Shown here: positions 45,469 to 54,519 of the stretch, one piece after another
Layout of the letters: every line of letters starts with the position of its first letter
Position numbering within the stretch: the stretch's first letter is position 1
Source of the DNA: Gammaproteobacteria bacterium
GTDB lineage: Bacteria; Pseudomonadota; Gammaproteobacteria; Burkholderiales; Nitrosomonadaceae
Assembly (NCBI GenBank): GCA_030431985.1
Contig: JAUIIB010000011.1
Coordinates: 18,548 to 82,547 of the forward strand
Direction of reading: 5' to 3'
Length of the DNA stretch: 64,000 bases
Notes under the pieces: generated by a model
Told to the model about the DNA's origin: nothing
What the model saw: only the letters and a program-made list of their open reading frames with translations
Database searches by the model: none
Made by a program: the position numbers and the translations under genes

Positions 45469-46413
45469 ATGAATTCTGAGATACGTCAAAAAGGTGCTGA
45501 TAAAACAGCGCGGAACCCCATCAAAATCAGTCCACAAACGCGTGATGCACTGTTGCGCAAGCCATCGTGGATTCGTGTGCGCTCTTCAAACAGTCAGGCG
45601 TATTATGAAGTTAAGCGGATTTTGCGTGAACAAAAACTTCATACAGTTTGTGAAGAAGCGTCCTGCCCCAATATCGGAGAATGTTTCGGCAAAGGTACTG
45701 CGACTTTCATGATTCTGGGTGATTTGTGCACACGACGTTGTCCATTTTGTGACGTTGCGCATGGCAGGCCTAATCCGCCCGACCCTGATGAACCGTTGCA
45801 TCTGGCGGAGTCAATTGCGGCAATGAAATTGCGATACGTTGTGATTACCAGTGTGGACCGTGATGATTTGCGCGATGGCGGTGCCCAGCATTTTGTTGAC
45901 TGCATCCGTGAAATTCGCCGCTTAACACCACAAACGAAAATTGAAATTCTGGTTCCCGATTTTAGGGGGCGGCTGGATGTGGCGCTTGAAAAGTTAGCCG
46001 CTTGTCCTCCCGATGTACTGAATCACAATCTGGAAACGGTTCCACGATTGTATAAGCAATGTCGGCCCGGTGCCGATTATGCGCATTCGTTAAAACTGTT
46101 GAAAGATTTTAAACACCGGTTTCCGGAAATTCCAACTAAATCCGGATTGATGGTCGGACTTGGAGAAACCGATGATGAGATTATTGATGTGCTGCGTGAT
46201 TTACGTGCGCATGAGGTGGAAATGTTAACTGTCGGACAATATCTGCAGCCAAGTATCGGGCATTTACCTGTTTTGCGCTATGTGACACCTAAGGGTTTTA
46301 AAACATTTGAGCGGGCAGCTGTGGAAATGGGCTTTTCACATGCGGCATGTGGTCCAATGGTGCGCTCAAGCTATCATGCCGATCAACAGGCGCATGAAGC
46401 GGGTGTCGCCTAA
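45469..46413 (+). CDS. lipA: Lipoyl synthase (radical SAM)
   Basis: Inserts two sulphur atoms into protein-bound octanoyl groups. Both cluster motifs are seen: the auxiliary [4Fe-4S] cysteines C61, C66 and C72 in [12 protein letters not shown], and the radical SAM cysteines C87, C91 and C94 in CTRRCPFC. The C-terminal R-S-S-Y-H-A motif supplies the Ser ligand of the sacrificial cluster. The 314-residue length is standard. It is the last gene of the run; the next 300 bp lead into the guanidine operon with its own regulation. Confidence 0.97.
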   Translation: MNSEIRQKGADKTARNPIKISPQTRDALLRKPSWIRVRSSNSQAYYEVKRILREQKLHTVCEEASCPNIGECFGKGTATFMILGDLCTRRCPFCDVAHGRPNPPDPDEPLHLAESIAAMKLRYVVITSVDRDDLRDGGAQHFVDCIREIRRLTPQTKIEILVPDFRGRLDVALEKLAACPPDVLNHNLETVPRLYKQCRPGADYAHSLKLLKDFKHRFPEIPTKSGLMVGLGETDDEIIDVLRDLRAHEVEMLTVGQYLQPSIGHLPVLRYVTPKGFKTFERAAVEMGFSHAACGPMVRSSYHADQQAHEAGVA

Positions 46414-46499
46414 AATATCTGCGGGTTCGGATTGTTTTGACGAATTAGAAAATTGTTTTGAGGTTGATTTTTTTTTAAAGAGTTGGTACGCTAAATTTA

Positions 46500-46630
46500 T
46501 TGGAAGCTAGGGTCCCGGCCTATTCAGTTAACGAATCGTTATTTGATCAGGTGTCTGGTTCGAGAGTTTCCGGTCTCGCCTATTTTAACGAGACTCCACG
46601 GAGGGATAAAAGCCCGGGAGATTGCCATAC
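46500..46630 (+). promoter_or_regulatory. Guanidine-I riboswitch (ykkC class)
   Basis: Conserved aptamer blocks are visible in order: CTAGGGTCCCG (46507-46517), TGTCTGGTTCGAGAG (46552-46566) with GGTCTCG after it, and ACGGAGGGATAAAAGCCCGG continuing to GAGA (46598-46621). These are the hallmark strings of the guanidine-I class, which switches genes on when guanidinium binds. The downstream genes are exactly those controlled by this class. Between aptamer and the permease ATG lies a possible expression platform with a GGGCTCT/AGAACCC-type hairpin (46682-46700) and the ribosome binding site CAGGAG (46707-46712), so control may be at translation. A possible promoter upstream (TTGATT 46464-46469) is weak. 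Confidence 0.92.
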
Positions 46631-46720
46631 AGCACATGTATCTCTTACATATGTCTGTATTTTTTCTGAATTAATATTCAGGGGCTCTCCGGCAGAACCC
46701 GAAAAACAGGAGTCTATGTT

Positions 46721-48157
46721 ATGTCTATTTCATCGCAACATAATGCTTTGCCGATTGAAAATGAAAACCTAGCACCAAATACGCTCAATCGTAGTATGAG
46801 TGTGTGGAGCAGCTTTACTATGGGGTTTGCAGTTGTTTCCCCAGTGGTCGGTCTGTATGCCATCATAGGCGTTCAAACGGTTGTAACCGGCGGTGGCTGG
46901 TTTGGTGCATTAGCGTTATGTCTCATCATGCAGCTGTTTGTGGCAACCGTATATGCCGAGCTTGCGTCGCAATTTCCAATTACCGGAGGCGCTTATAAAT
47001 GGGCGCGTCTGTTGGGCGGTGCAACAGTTGGTCAATATGCCGGTGTCATTTATGTCTGTTCCGCTATTGCCATGCTAACCACTACGGCATACACCGGCGG
47101 CGTGTGGCTCGCGACCTTTTGGGGCTCATTGGATAACAGTGGGGCGTCAATGGTATTATGGGGTGCTGCATTCCTTCTTATTTGCATGGTGCTGAATTTA
47201 GCGCATGTCAATGTTTTCAAGACACTGATCTCGCTTGGTGTTTATGCGGAAATTGTCGGGTCGTTCGGCATTGCGCTATTGTTATTTTTTTTCTTTCGGC
47301 AACATGATTTTTCCGAATTATTCCAGCATATGGGCACTGGTACTGCACCCTCTGAGACGGCAGCATTTCTGGCTGCACTGGCCATTGCAGGCTGGGCATT
47401 TATCGGTTTTGATGCATGTTCCACGACAGCTGGAGAGACGCACCAACCTAAGCGCATGGTGCCGCGCGCCGTTTTTTTAGCACTGAGTTCCGTCGGTCTC
47501 GTCGTGTTATTTAATTCAGCTGGACTCATTTTGGCTTTCGATCACGATGAATTAATGAATGCGAGTAAAACAGCCGATCCGGTTACACCATTAATCGCGA
47601 GTGAGTTTGGGTCATGGATCAGTCGTCCGTTCTCAGGTATTGTGATGATTGCTTTTCTTGCTTGTGGCGCTTCAGTGGTTAAATATACCTCACGTATCGT
47701 CTTTGCTATAGCGCGGGAAGGTGGTATGCCAGATTTTCTCAGTCATGTTACTGCCGCTAAAACACCGCGCAACGCCGTTATATTTACGGTTGTGTTGTCG
47801 GGTTTAGGGTTGTTGCTGGGCTTGAGTGACGGGGCAGTTGCGGTTGTTATTGCTTTCGGTACTGGCGGATTGTATGCCATGTTTGCTATGACCACTGGTG
47901 TCGGGTTGTTTGCGCGGTTATCAGGCCGGTGGAATCCTGCACTGGGGGAACTCAAACTCGGCATTTGGGGATTGTTGATTAACGGCGTAGCATTTATCTG
48001 GGCGGTATTTGAATTTATTAATATTGCTTGGCCACGCCCCTACATAGTTTTGGGTGATCCTTCCTGGTGGGAGTTGTGGGCAATACCACTTGTGCTTGGA
48101 AGCATCTTGGGCATTACAACGCTCCGCATCCTAGTCCAGAAAAATCGCAATCATTGA
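46721..48157 (+). CDS. APC-family permease, probable guanidine or related-compound transporter
   Basis: A 478-residue transporter of the amino acid-polyamine-organocation superfamily with about twelve helices. The N-terminal consensus is clear (SVWSSFTMGFAVVSPVVGLY near 27-46, then QFPITGGAYKWARLLGG near 86-102). It is closest in look to the GABA/basic amino acid permease branch often linked to urea carboxylase genes. Being first behind a guanidine-I riboswitch, it probably imports guanidine or a compound releasing it; the sequence alone cannot show the substrate. The ATG follows CAGGAG by eight bases. About 100 bp precede the next gene. Confidence 0.88.
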   Translation: MSISSQHNALPIENENLAPNTLNRSMSVWSSFTMGFAVVSPVVGLYAIIGVQTVVTGGGWFGALALCLIMQLFVATVYAELASQFPITGGAYKWARLLGGATVGQYAGVIYVCSAIAMLTTTAYTGGVWLATFWGSLDNSGASMVLWGAAFLLICMVLNLAHVNVFKTLISLGVYAEIVGSFGIALLLFFFFRQHDFSELFQHMGTGTAPSETAAFLAALAIAGWAFIGFDACSTTAGETHQPKRMVPRAVFLALSSVGLVVLFNSAGLILAFDHDELMNASKTADPVTPLIASEFGSWISRPFSGIVMIAFLACGASVVKYTSRIVFAIAREGGMPDFLSHVTAAKTPRNAVIFTVVLSGLGLLLGLSDGAVAVVIAFGTGGLYAMFAMTTGVGLFARLSGRWNPALGELKLGIWGLLINGVAFIWAVFEFINIAWPRPYIVLGDPSWWELWAIPLVLGSILGITTLRILVQKNRNH

Positions 48158-48255
48158 TTGAGCGGTTACGTATCCAAAATGCCGTTCTTTAAGCAATTCT
48201 AGGATGGATATGAACTGTCTGACATTAAAGTAGAAATCTATTTGAGGAGTTTGTC

Positions 48256-48987
48256 ATGAAGCAGAATAACTCGTTTACTTGGCAAGAAACTGTGCCTGGT
48301 GGCTGCCATTGGTCCGGTATTATCCGCCGTGGAACAACATTACGCCTGACGGATGTCGATGGAGGGGCCAATGCTGCGGTATTGTTTTATAACCAGGAAG
48401 AAAAACTGGAGCGGTATAACATGGCTGATACACTTAAATCACAGCATACATTTTATTTAACCCAAGGTCATGCCTGTCATTCCGATATGGGCCGGATTTT
48501 CTGTTGTATTACCAAGGATACCGTAGGCTGGCATGATACGGTATGCGGTCTTAGCGATGCCGTTTCGGTGCGTGAACGTTATGGTGTTTCCCGGTATCAG
48601 GAGCACCGTAATAACATGTATCGCAACGGGTTGGACTCCATGCTGATCGAACTGGGAAAATGGGGGCTTGGACGGCGTGATATTGTATCTAATATCAATT
48701 TTTTCAGTAAAGTAACTGCCGATACGGCGGGAGGATTAAATTTTCATCCAAATCACAGTCAGGCCAGTGGCTATGTCGATTTAAGTTTTGAAATGAATAC
48801 TTTGGTAGTGCTTTCGGCGACACCGCATCCGCTCGACAGAGCCGAAGGGTATCAACCCGGTACGGTTGGGTTGAGCCAATTTATAACGCCGCCTGAAGCG
48901 GCTTCTAGATGTATGCAGATTGCTGAGAATGTGCGTGGACAACAAAACACACAGCAGTTTTACGCATTGTGTGGAGGTGCAGTGTGA
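48256..48987 (+). CDS. cgdA: Carboxyguanidine deiminase subunit (urea carboxylase-associated protein 1, DUF1989)
   Basis: One of two paralogous DUF1989 subunits that together deiminate carboxyguanidine to allophanate and ammonia. The 243-residue protein has the UAAP1 features: [13 protein letters not shown] near 35-47, [12 protein letters not shown] near 54-65, [15 protein letters not shown] near 73-87 with candidate metal ligands Cys and His, and SNINFFSKV near 140. It was formerly labelled as urea amidolyase-associated. GAGGAG-type ribosome binding site lies before the ATG (TTGAGGAG). The stop overlaps the next start by one base (TGATG). The assignment of A or B subunit follows gene order and length. 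Confidence 0.88.
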   Translation: MKQNNSFTWQETVPGGCHWSGIIRRGTTLRLTDVDGGANAAVLFYNQEEKLERYNMADTLKSQHTFYLTQGHACHSDMGRIFCCITKDTVGWHDTVCGLSDAVSVRERYGVSRYQEHRNNMYRNGLDSMLIELGKWGLGRRDIVSNINFFSKVTADTAGGLNFHPNHSQASGYVDLSFEMNTLVVLSATPHPLDRAEGYQPGTVGLSQFITPPEAASRCMQIAENVRGQQNTQQFYALCGGAV

Positions 48988-49661
48988 TGATGGAAACCGA
49001 TTATAAAAATTTGACAGAAAGTAAACTTGATCCGGCATTGGCGAGTATTGATGAAGTCTGCGCAGCAGGTGAGCCATGGGTAAAACAGATCAGCGCCGGG
49101 CAGACATTCAGAATTATCGATCTTGAAGGTAATCAGGCCGTCGATACGCTGTTTTTCAATGCATCGGACGCCATGGAACGTTATAGTGCTACCGATACCG
49201 TACGTCATCAGAACAATCTATATCTGACTACGGGAAGTAGACTGTATTCCAATTTCAGTCATGTCATGCTGACAATCGTAGCGGATACATGCGGACGCCA
49301 TGACACACTTGGCGGTGCTTGTTCATCGGAAAGTAATACTGTGCGTTATGCTTTGGATAAACATGCCATGCATAGTTGCCGGGATAATTTTCTTCATGCG
49401 CTCGCACACGAACCGTTGTTCGAGCAGCTTGGTATGAGCAAACGTGATTTACCCAGTAATATTAATTTTTTTATGAACGTGCCGGTTACTGAGAACGGAA
49501 ATCTCGAGTTTGTCGATGGTATTTCGGCGCCGGGCAAGTACGTTGAAATGCGTGCTGAGATGGATGTCATCGCGTTAATTTCGAATTGCCCTCAAATGAA
49601 TAATCCGTGTAATGCCTTTAACCCCACGCCAATCCGTCTGCTGATCTGGGACGAAATGTAA
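48987..49661 (+). CDS. cgdB: Carboxyguanidine deiminase subunit (urea carboxylase-associated protein 2, DUF1989)
   Basis: Second DUF1989 subunit, 224 residues from the ATG at 48987; an in-frame GTG at 48969 lies inside the preceding gene and is less likely because GGAGG is nine bases ahead of the ATG. Sequence parallels its partner: [14 protein letters not shown] near 41-54, [14 protein letters not shown] near 59-72, [16 protein letters not shown] near 96-111 with conserved Cys/His, and [10 protein letters not shown] near 160. The one-base overlap with cgdA suggests a heteromer made in equal amounts. Followed 41 bp later by the carboxylase gene. Confidence 0.88.
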   Translation: MMETDYKNLTESKLDPALASIDEVCAAGEPWVKQISAGQTFRIIDLEGNQAVDTLFFNASDAMERYSATDTVRHQNNLYLTTGSRLYSNFSHVMLTIVADTCGRHDTLGGACSSESNTVRYALDKHAMHSCRDNFLHALAHEPLFEQLGMSKRDLPSNINFFMNVPVTENGNLEFVDGISAPGKYVEMRAEMDVIALISNCPQMNNPCNAFNPTPIRLLIWDEM

Positions 49662-49702
49662 TCAATTGGGTTGAAAACCATAGAATTCGCTAAGGAATCG
49701 TT

Positions 49703-52700
49703 ATGTTTGAAAAAGTATTGATCGCAAATCGCGGTGCAATCGCCACCCGGATCATACGTACGCTACGCCGTCTCGGCGTATCAAGTGTTGCGGTTTACAC
49801 CAAAGCCGATGCATTATCACGTCATGTGATCGAAGCCGATGAAGCTTATTGTATTGGCGATGGTGCCGCTGCAGACAGTTATTTGCGTACGGATAAAATT
49901 CTTTCTGTTGCGCGTCAGGCGAATGCCCAGGCAATTCATCCCGGTTATGGTTTTTTAAGTGAAAATGCAGAGTTCGTTGAGCAGTGTACGTCACATCAGG
50001 TGAGTTTCATCGGTCCTACTGCACATCAAATGCGTGTTTTCGGTCTCAAGCATACCGCGCGTGAATTAGCGGCAAAAAGCCAGGTGCCACTCCTGCCGGG
50101 AACGGGCCTGCTGGAAGATCTTAATGAAGCGATGTCTGCTGCCAGGGAGGTTGGTTATCCGGTGATGCTGAAAAGCACTGCTGGCGGGGGCGGCATCGGT
50201 ATAAAACTGTGCTGGAACCCGAAAGAACTGGCTGATGCTTATGATTCCGTTAAATTTTTGGCACAAAATAATTTCAGTGATGCCGGTATTTTTCTTGAAA
50301 AATATGTTGAAAATGCGCGGCATATTGAAGTACAGATTTTTGGTGACGGTGAGGGAAAAGTTATTGCGCTGGGTGAACGCGACTGTTCAATGCAGCGCCG
50401 CAACCAGAAGGTGGTTGAGGAAACACCGGCACTTAATCTGTCTTCATCGTTACGCAGTGCGTTAAGTGAAGCGGCTGTTCGTTTGGGGCAGTCCGTCGAT
50501 TACCGGCTGGCGGGCACAGTGGAGTATATTGTCGATGCATCGACGAATGAATTTTATTTTCTCGAGGTGAATACACGGCTTCAGGTCGAACATGGCATCA
50601 CAGAAATGGTAACGGGCATTGATCTGGTTGAATGGATGATACGACAGGCTTGCGGAGAATTGCCGGATTTATGTTCATTCGATATTAAGCCGACTGGATC
50701 GGCGATTCAGGCGCGAATCTATGCGGAAAATCCTGCACAGGATTTTCAACCTTCAACCGGTACACTGACTGCAGTTCAGTTTCCATCCACCGCTCGTGTT
50801 GAAACCTGGGTGGAAAACGGGGTCGATGTATCGCCGTTTTATGACCCCATGTTGGCAAAGCTGATTGTACATGCGCCAACCCGTGAACAGGCCGTTGATG
50901 ATCTGATCAATGCCTTGGAACAAACCACGCTACAGGGTATTGAAACCAATCGGGACTATCTGAAGCAAATCATTGATGGCGATGCGTTCCGTTCCGGTCA
51001 ATACAGTACCCGTTTTTTAGGTGGTTTTCATTATTATGCGCAGACTGTCGATATCCTAAGTCCAGGTGTTCAGACTACAATTCAGGATTATCCGGGGCGT
51101 CTTGGCTATTGGCATATCGGTGTGCCGCCCTCAGGTCCAATGGATGCACTTGCTTTTCGCCTGGCGAATCAACTGGTAGGCAATCATGCTGGTGCAGCGG
51201 GATTAGAAATTACCTTTGCCGGACCGACACTCAGATTTAATTGCGACAGTGTCATTGCAGTAACTGGTGCGCCGATAGCGGTGCATTTGAATGGAGAAAC
51301 GCTGGCACTCTGGCGTTCCCATATTATTAAGTCAGGCTCAATCGTTCAATTCGGCAAGACCACGCAGCATGGCTGTCGTACCTATCTCGGTGTACAAAGC
51401 GGTTTTCAGGTAATGGATTATCTGGGTAGTAAGTCCACATTCACATTGGGACAGTTCGGCGGGCATGCCGGACGTATGCTACGCAGCGGCGACGTGTTGC
51501 ATATTACTGAAGTAGACAATCATGTGCCGCGTTCTGTAGCGACAGAGAGTATTCCCGGTTATACGGAAAACTGGGAGGTCGGTGTGTTGTATGGTCCGCA
51601 TGGTGCGCCAGATTTCTTTACCGAACAGGACATGCATACATTTTTTACCGAGAAATGGACAGTGCATCATAATTCCAGTCGTACCGGCGTACGTTTAATT
51701 GGCCCCAAACCGCAGTGGGCACGAAGTGACGGTGGTGAGGCCGGTCTTCATCCGTCCAATATTCACGACAATGCTTATGCAATCGGTGCCATTGATTTTA
51801 CTGGCGACATGCCGGTTATTCTGGGTCCTGACGGTCCCAGTTTAGGTGGTTTTGTCTGTCCTGCAACGATTGCGCATGCTGAGTTATGGAAAGTCGGGCA
51901 AATGAAACCGGGAGATACGGTACGTTTCCGCCCGATTTCATTATCGAAGGCAGAAGCACTGGAACAAGATTTAAATACAGCAATTGATCAATTAAGCTTT
52001 CCAAAACAGATTGTTGAACCGATTTGTTCTGTGTCGCTTGAAGATCCAGTATTACATCGTATGTCCGTGGGAGATCAATCTTATGATGTTGTTTACCGGC
52101 AATCGGGAGATCGCTATATCTTAATTGAATATGGTCCGGTAGTGCTTGATTTCAATCTAAGACTTCGCGTACACGCGCTCATGAATTGGGTGCAGGATGC
52201 CTGGAATGCGGGCAAGCTTGATGGCATTATCGATTTGACGCCTGGGATACGATCGCTTCAGATACATTTTGACGCGCAAACCGTGCCTCGGGAAAAATTG
52301 TTGGCGGCATTAATTCAGGCGGAAACAGAATTACCGCCAATGGAGGACATGGTAGTACCTTCGCGGATTGTACATTTGCCACTGTCATGGGATGATTCTG
52401 CAACGCAGCAGGCTATTGAAAAATACATGAAATCGGTACGCAGTGACGCGCCATGGTGCCCCAGCAATATTGAGTTTATCCGGCGGATTAACGGATTGGA
52501 TGATGTTGAGTCGGTACGCCGTATTGTTTATGAAGCAAGTTATCTGGTGCTGGGTTTAGGCGATGTTTATCTGGGTGCGCCGGTTGCAACGCCTGTCGAT
52601 CCGCGTCACCGGCTGGTGACGACCAAATATAATCCGGCGAGGACCTGGACGCCGGAAAATGCTGTCGGTATCGGTGGTGCTTATTTATGTGTATATGGCA

Positions 52701-53326
52701 TGGAAGGACCGGGCGGGTATCAGTTCGTCGGTCGTACGGTGCAGATGTGGAATCGCTACCGCCAAACAGCGGATTTTAAAGATGGCAAGCCCTGGTTGCT
52801 GCGCTTCTTCGATCAAATTCATTTTTACCCCGTTAGTGAAAGTGAATTGCTGGAAATGCGTACCGACTTTATGACCGGGAAGTTTAAGCTGCGTATTGAA
52901 GAGAGCACATTTGACCTGAAGCAATACAATCAGTTCGTAAAGCTGAACAGTGAATCGATTCAGGCATTTAAAACAAAACAGCAGTCGGCATTTGAAGCTG
53001 AACGTGAGCGGTGGCGTGTGAACGGACAACACGACTATACAGATGAACCGGATACGGAGTATCTCGAAACGTCCGATGCTCAAAACAACTTGGATATTCC
53101 GGAGGGAAGTATCGTTGTTGATTCGCAGATTACAGGTACGGTATGGAAAATTCTCGTGAAAGAAGAACAAAATGTGGCCGAGGGAACACCGTTGATTGTC
53201 ATTGAGTCTATGAAGATGGAGTTTGTTGTTGAGGCGAGTGCTACGGGGAAAGTACAACAAATACTATGTCAGGAGGGCGAATATGTAACGACCGGACAGA
53301 CCTTGATAATTCTTGCCGAAACATAG
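49703..53326 (+). CDS. Biotin-dependent guanidine carboxylase (urea carboxylase family)
   Basis: Adds CO2 to guanidine using ATP and biotin; family members behind guanidine-I riboswitches prefer guanidine over urea. The 1207 residues include biotin carboxylase (1-450, [22 protein letters not shown]-grasp [11 protein letters not shown] near 158, [15 protein letters not shown] near 288-302). Next come a KipA-like carboxyltransferase part (about 455-770, [19 protein letters not shown]) and a KipI-like part (about 775-1000), then a C-terminal biotinyl domain with the modified K1171 in ESMKMEF. AAGGA precedes the ATG. Product carboxyguanidine would pass to the deiminase encoded just upstream. No allophanate hydrolase follows; cas1 begins 80 bp downstream. 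Confidence 0.93.
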   Translation: MFEKVLIANRGAIATRIIRTLRRLGVSSVAVYTKADALSRHVIEADEAYCIGDGAAADSYLRTDKILSVARQANAQAIHPGYGFLSENAEFVEQCTSHQVSFIGPTAHQMRVFGLKHTARELAAKSQVPLLPGTGLLEDLNEAMSAAREVGYPVMLKSTAGGGGIGIKLCWNPKELADAYDSVKFLAQNNFSDAGIFLEKYVENARHIEVQIFGDGEGKVIALGERDCSMQRRNQKVVEETPALNLSSSLRSALSEAAVRLGQSVDYRLAGTVEYIVDASTNEFYFLEVNTRLQVEHGITEMVTGIDLVEWMIRQACGELPDLCSFDIKPTGSAIQARIYAENPAQDFQPSTGTLTAVQFPSTARVETWVENGVDVSPFYDPMLAKLIVHAPTREQAVDDLINALEQTTLQGIETNRDYLKQIIDGDAFRSGQYSTRFLGGFHYYAQTVDILSPGVQTTIQDYPGRLGYWHIGVPPSGPMDALAFRLANQLVGNHAGAAGLEITFAGPTLRFNCDSVIAVTGAPIAVHLNGETLALWRSHIIKSGSIVQFGKTTQHGCRTYLGVQSGFQVMDYLGSKSTFTLGQFGGHAGRMLRSGDVLHITEVDNHVPRSVATESIPGYTENWEVGVLYGPHGAPDFFTEQDMHTFFTEKWTVHHNSSRTGVRLIGPKPQWARSDGGEAGLHPSNIHDNAYAIGAIDFTGDMPVILGPDGPSLGGFVCPATIAHAELWKVGQMKPGDTVRFRPISLSKAEALEQDLNTAIDQLSFPKQIVEPICSVSLEDPVLHRMSVGDQSYDVVYRQSGDRYILIEYGPVVLDFNLRLRVHALMNWVQDAWNAGKLDGIIDLTPGIRSLQIHFDAQTVPREKLLAALIQAETELPPMEDMVVPSRIVHLPLSWDDSATQQAIEKYMKSVRSDAPWCPSNIEFIRRINGLDDVESVRRIVYEASYLVLGLGDVYLGAPVATPVDPRHRLVTTKYNPARTWTPENAVGIGGAYLCVYGMEGPGGYQFVGRTVQMWNRYRQTADFKDGKPWLLRFFDQIHFYPVSESELLEMRTDFMTGKFKLRIEESTFDLKQYNQFVKLNSESIQAFKTKQQSAFEAERERWRVNGQHDYTDEPDTEYLETSDAQNNLDIPEGSIVVDSQITGTVWKILVKEEQNVAEGTPLIVIESMKMEFVVEASATGKVQQILCQEGEYVTTGQTLIILAET

Positions 53327-53334
53327 CTGCTGCG

Positions 53335-53363
53335 TTGACGGTGTTATTCGTTGTGGTTAAATT
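53335..53363 (+). promoter_or_regulatory. Candidate cas1 promoter
   Basis: TTGACG (53335-53340, five of six consensus bases) and TAAATT (53358-53363, four of six) are 17 bp apart, giving a start near 53370 and a 36-base leader before the cas1 ATG. It sits in the 79-bp gap after the guanidine carboxylase gene, so cas1 need not depend on the guanidine riboswitch. Confidence 0.5.
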
Positions 53364-53405
53364 ATTTATATTTGAGAATTATGCATTACGTTAAAAAGAT
53401 AGTGT

Positions 53406-54356
53406 ATGGATCAATTAACGGATTTAAAAGCAATTCTGCACTCAAAACGAGCAAACATCTATTATCTGGAAAAATGTCGGGTCATGCAAAAAGATGGACG
53501 TGTTCTCTACCTGACAGAGGATAAGGAAGAAAACCGCTACTGGAATATCCCGATTGCCAACACCACGGTTATTTTGCTAGGAACAGGCACATCTATCACT
53601 CAGGCCGCAGTACGCATGCTCGCGTCAGCAGGCGTATTAATTGGATTCAGTGGTGGCAGTGGCACCCCATTGTTGGCGGGTACAGAAATTGAATGGTTTA
53701 CGCCGCAAAGTGAATATCGGCCAACAGAATATGTCCAGGGCTGGTTGTCGTTCTGGTTCGATGAAGCACAGCGCTTGAAAGTCGCCAAACAATTCCAGCT
53801 TGTTCGTATCAAATATCTGCAAAAAACATGGAGCAAAGATAAAGACCTGAAGAATGAAGGTTTCTTTATTGACGATCTTGATAGTACGCAAGCGTTCTCT
53901 AGATATGCCGAAAAGGTTGAGCAGGCAAAGAATGTTACCGAACTGCTATTGATCGAAGCACAGTTGACCAAGAACCTCTACAAATTCGCTGTCAACCGTA
54001 CTAGGCAAAAAGAATTTGTCCGTAACTTCGAAGGCGCCGACAGCGCAAATGCTTTTCTCAATCATGGCAATTATCTGGCTTACGGTCTAGCCGCATGCAC
54101 ACTCTGGGTGCTCGGAATACCGCATGGCTTTGCAGTCATGCACGGCAAAACAAGACGAGGGGCGTTGATCTTTGATGTGGCCGATTTAGTCAAAGACGCC
54201 ACCGTTCTACCCTGGGCCTTTATCTGTGCCAGGGAAAAAATGACCGAACAGGAATTCCGCCAACAAATCCTGCAAAAATTTACTGAACATAAGGCAATGG
54301 ATTTTATGTTCGAACAGGTAAAAGCAATTGCTACGAATAGCAGCAATTGCTTTTAA
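53406..54356 (+). CDS. cas1: CRISPR-associated endonuclease Cas1, type I-F
   Basis: Integrase that inserts new spacers at the leader end of the array, in complex with the Cas2-3 fusion. The 316-residue I-F form begins with LTDLKAILHSKRANIYYLEKC. The active-site region reads HGNYLAYGLAACTLWVLGIPHGFAVMHGKTR in pieces: NYLAYGLAAC near 218 and PHGFAVMHGKTRRGALIFDVADL near 240-262 (metal-binding His and Asp). The 3' end is odd: its last 12 codons form a perfect 13-bp hairpin, and the last two codons lie inside a degenerate CRISPR-repeat copy on the other strand. A long 314-bp gap then separates it from cas2-3, unlike most I-F loci. Confidence 0.95.
   Translation: MDQLTDLKAILHSKRANIYYLEKCRVMQKDGRVLYLTEDKEENRYWNIPIANTTVILLGTGTSITQAAVRMLASAGVLIGFSGGSGTPLLAGTEIEWFTPQSEYRPTEYVQGWLSFWFDEAQRLKVAKQFQLVRIKYLQKTWSKDKDLKNEGFFIDDLDSTQAFSRYAEKVEQAKNVTELLLIEAQLTKNLYKFAVNRTRQKEFVRNFEGADSANAFLNHGNYLAYGLAACTLWVLGIPHGFAVMHGKTRRGALIFDVADLVKDATVLPWAFICAREKMTEQEFRQQILQKFTEHKAMDFMFEQVKAIATNSSNCF
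54320..54354. terminator. Bidirectional hairpin at the cas1 3' end
   Basis: AAAAGCAATTGCT (54320-54332) and its exact complement (54342-54354) form a 13-bp stem with a nine-base loop. Because the arms start with four A and end with four T, either strand reads as a stem ending in T residues. On plus it could end cas1 transcripts; on minus it would end the proposed crRNA-like RNA, about 105 bases after its predicted start. It lies wholly within the cas1 coding region. Confidence 0.5.
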
Positions 54357-54430
54357 GCTGCCTATGCGGCAGATAAATTTAATTTATAAAAAAGATTATA
54401 TTTTTCTAAGCTGTCTGTACGACAGTAAAA
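54350..54430 (-). ncRNA. Degenerate two-repeat mini-CRISPR (creA/creR-like guide RNA)
   Basis: Read on the minus strand, 54430-54403 is a CRISPR-repeat copy: the 8-nt handle CTTAGAAA is identical to the array repeat, and the stem is CTGTC/GACAG instead of CTGCC/GGCAG, a paired (covarying) change. The second copy, 54377-54350, keeps the stem CTGCC/GGCAG exactly with loop GCATA and a 6/8 handle (CTTAAAAG). Between them is a 25-nt pseudo-spacer (54402-54378), shorter than the 32-nt array spacers. Cas6f processing would give a crRNA with a correct handle. Such degenerate mini-arrays between cas genes are the guide half of CreTA/CreR modules in other type I systems. Function here is inferred; the repeat likeness is seen directly. 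Confidence 0.75.
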
Positions 54431-54432
54431 AG

Positions 54433-54462
54433 ATATTAAATCAAATATCAGCAATATGTCAA
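54433..54462 (-). promoter_or_regulatory. Candidate promoter of the mini-CRISPR RNA
   Basis: On the minus strand a perfect TTGACA (54462-54457) is followed after 18 bp by TAATAT (54438-54433). Transcription would begin near 54426, just inside the first degenerate repeat, so the RNA would start almost at the Cas6f hairpin. The -35 box overlaps the far end of the site that the pseudo-spacer matches, which would allow autoregulation. Confidence 0.55.
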
Positions 54463-54484
54463 AATATAAATAAGATTATATTGG
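54458..54484 (-). promoter_or_regulatory. Candidate Cascade target site of the pseudo-spacer
   Basis: Minus-strand 5'-CC-AATATAATCTT: the CC (54484-54483) is the type I-F PAM, and the next 11 bases are identical to the first 11 of the pseudo-spacer; 17 of the first 18 and 20 of all 25 positions match. The PAM abuts the -35 box of the plus-strand promoter at 54485. The partial rather than full match would favour binding without cleavage. Confidence 0.6.
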
Positions 54485-54513
54485 TTTACATTTATGATTA
54501 CTTAGACTATGCT
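54485..54513 (+). promoter_or_regulatory. Candidate promoter of a short RNA ahead of cas2-3
   Basis: TTTACA (54485-54490, five of six) and TATGCT (54508-54513, four of six) with the ideal 17-bp spacing; start predicted near 54520. The -35 touches the PAM of the Cascade target site. It points toward cas2-3, 170 bp away, but a terminator hairpin intervenes. Confidence 0.55.
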
Positions 54514-54519
54514 AACTGG

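Noticed and set aside
52685..53260. A 191-codon minus-strand frame inside the guanidine carboxylase gene
   Set aside because: Antisense to the conserved C-terminal and biotinyl domain; no start context.
49703..53326. Annotation of the carboxylase as a urea-specific enzyme
   Set aside because: The guanidine-I riboswitch and the adjoining carboxyguanidine deiminase genes favour guanidine as substrate.
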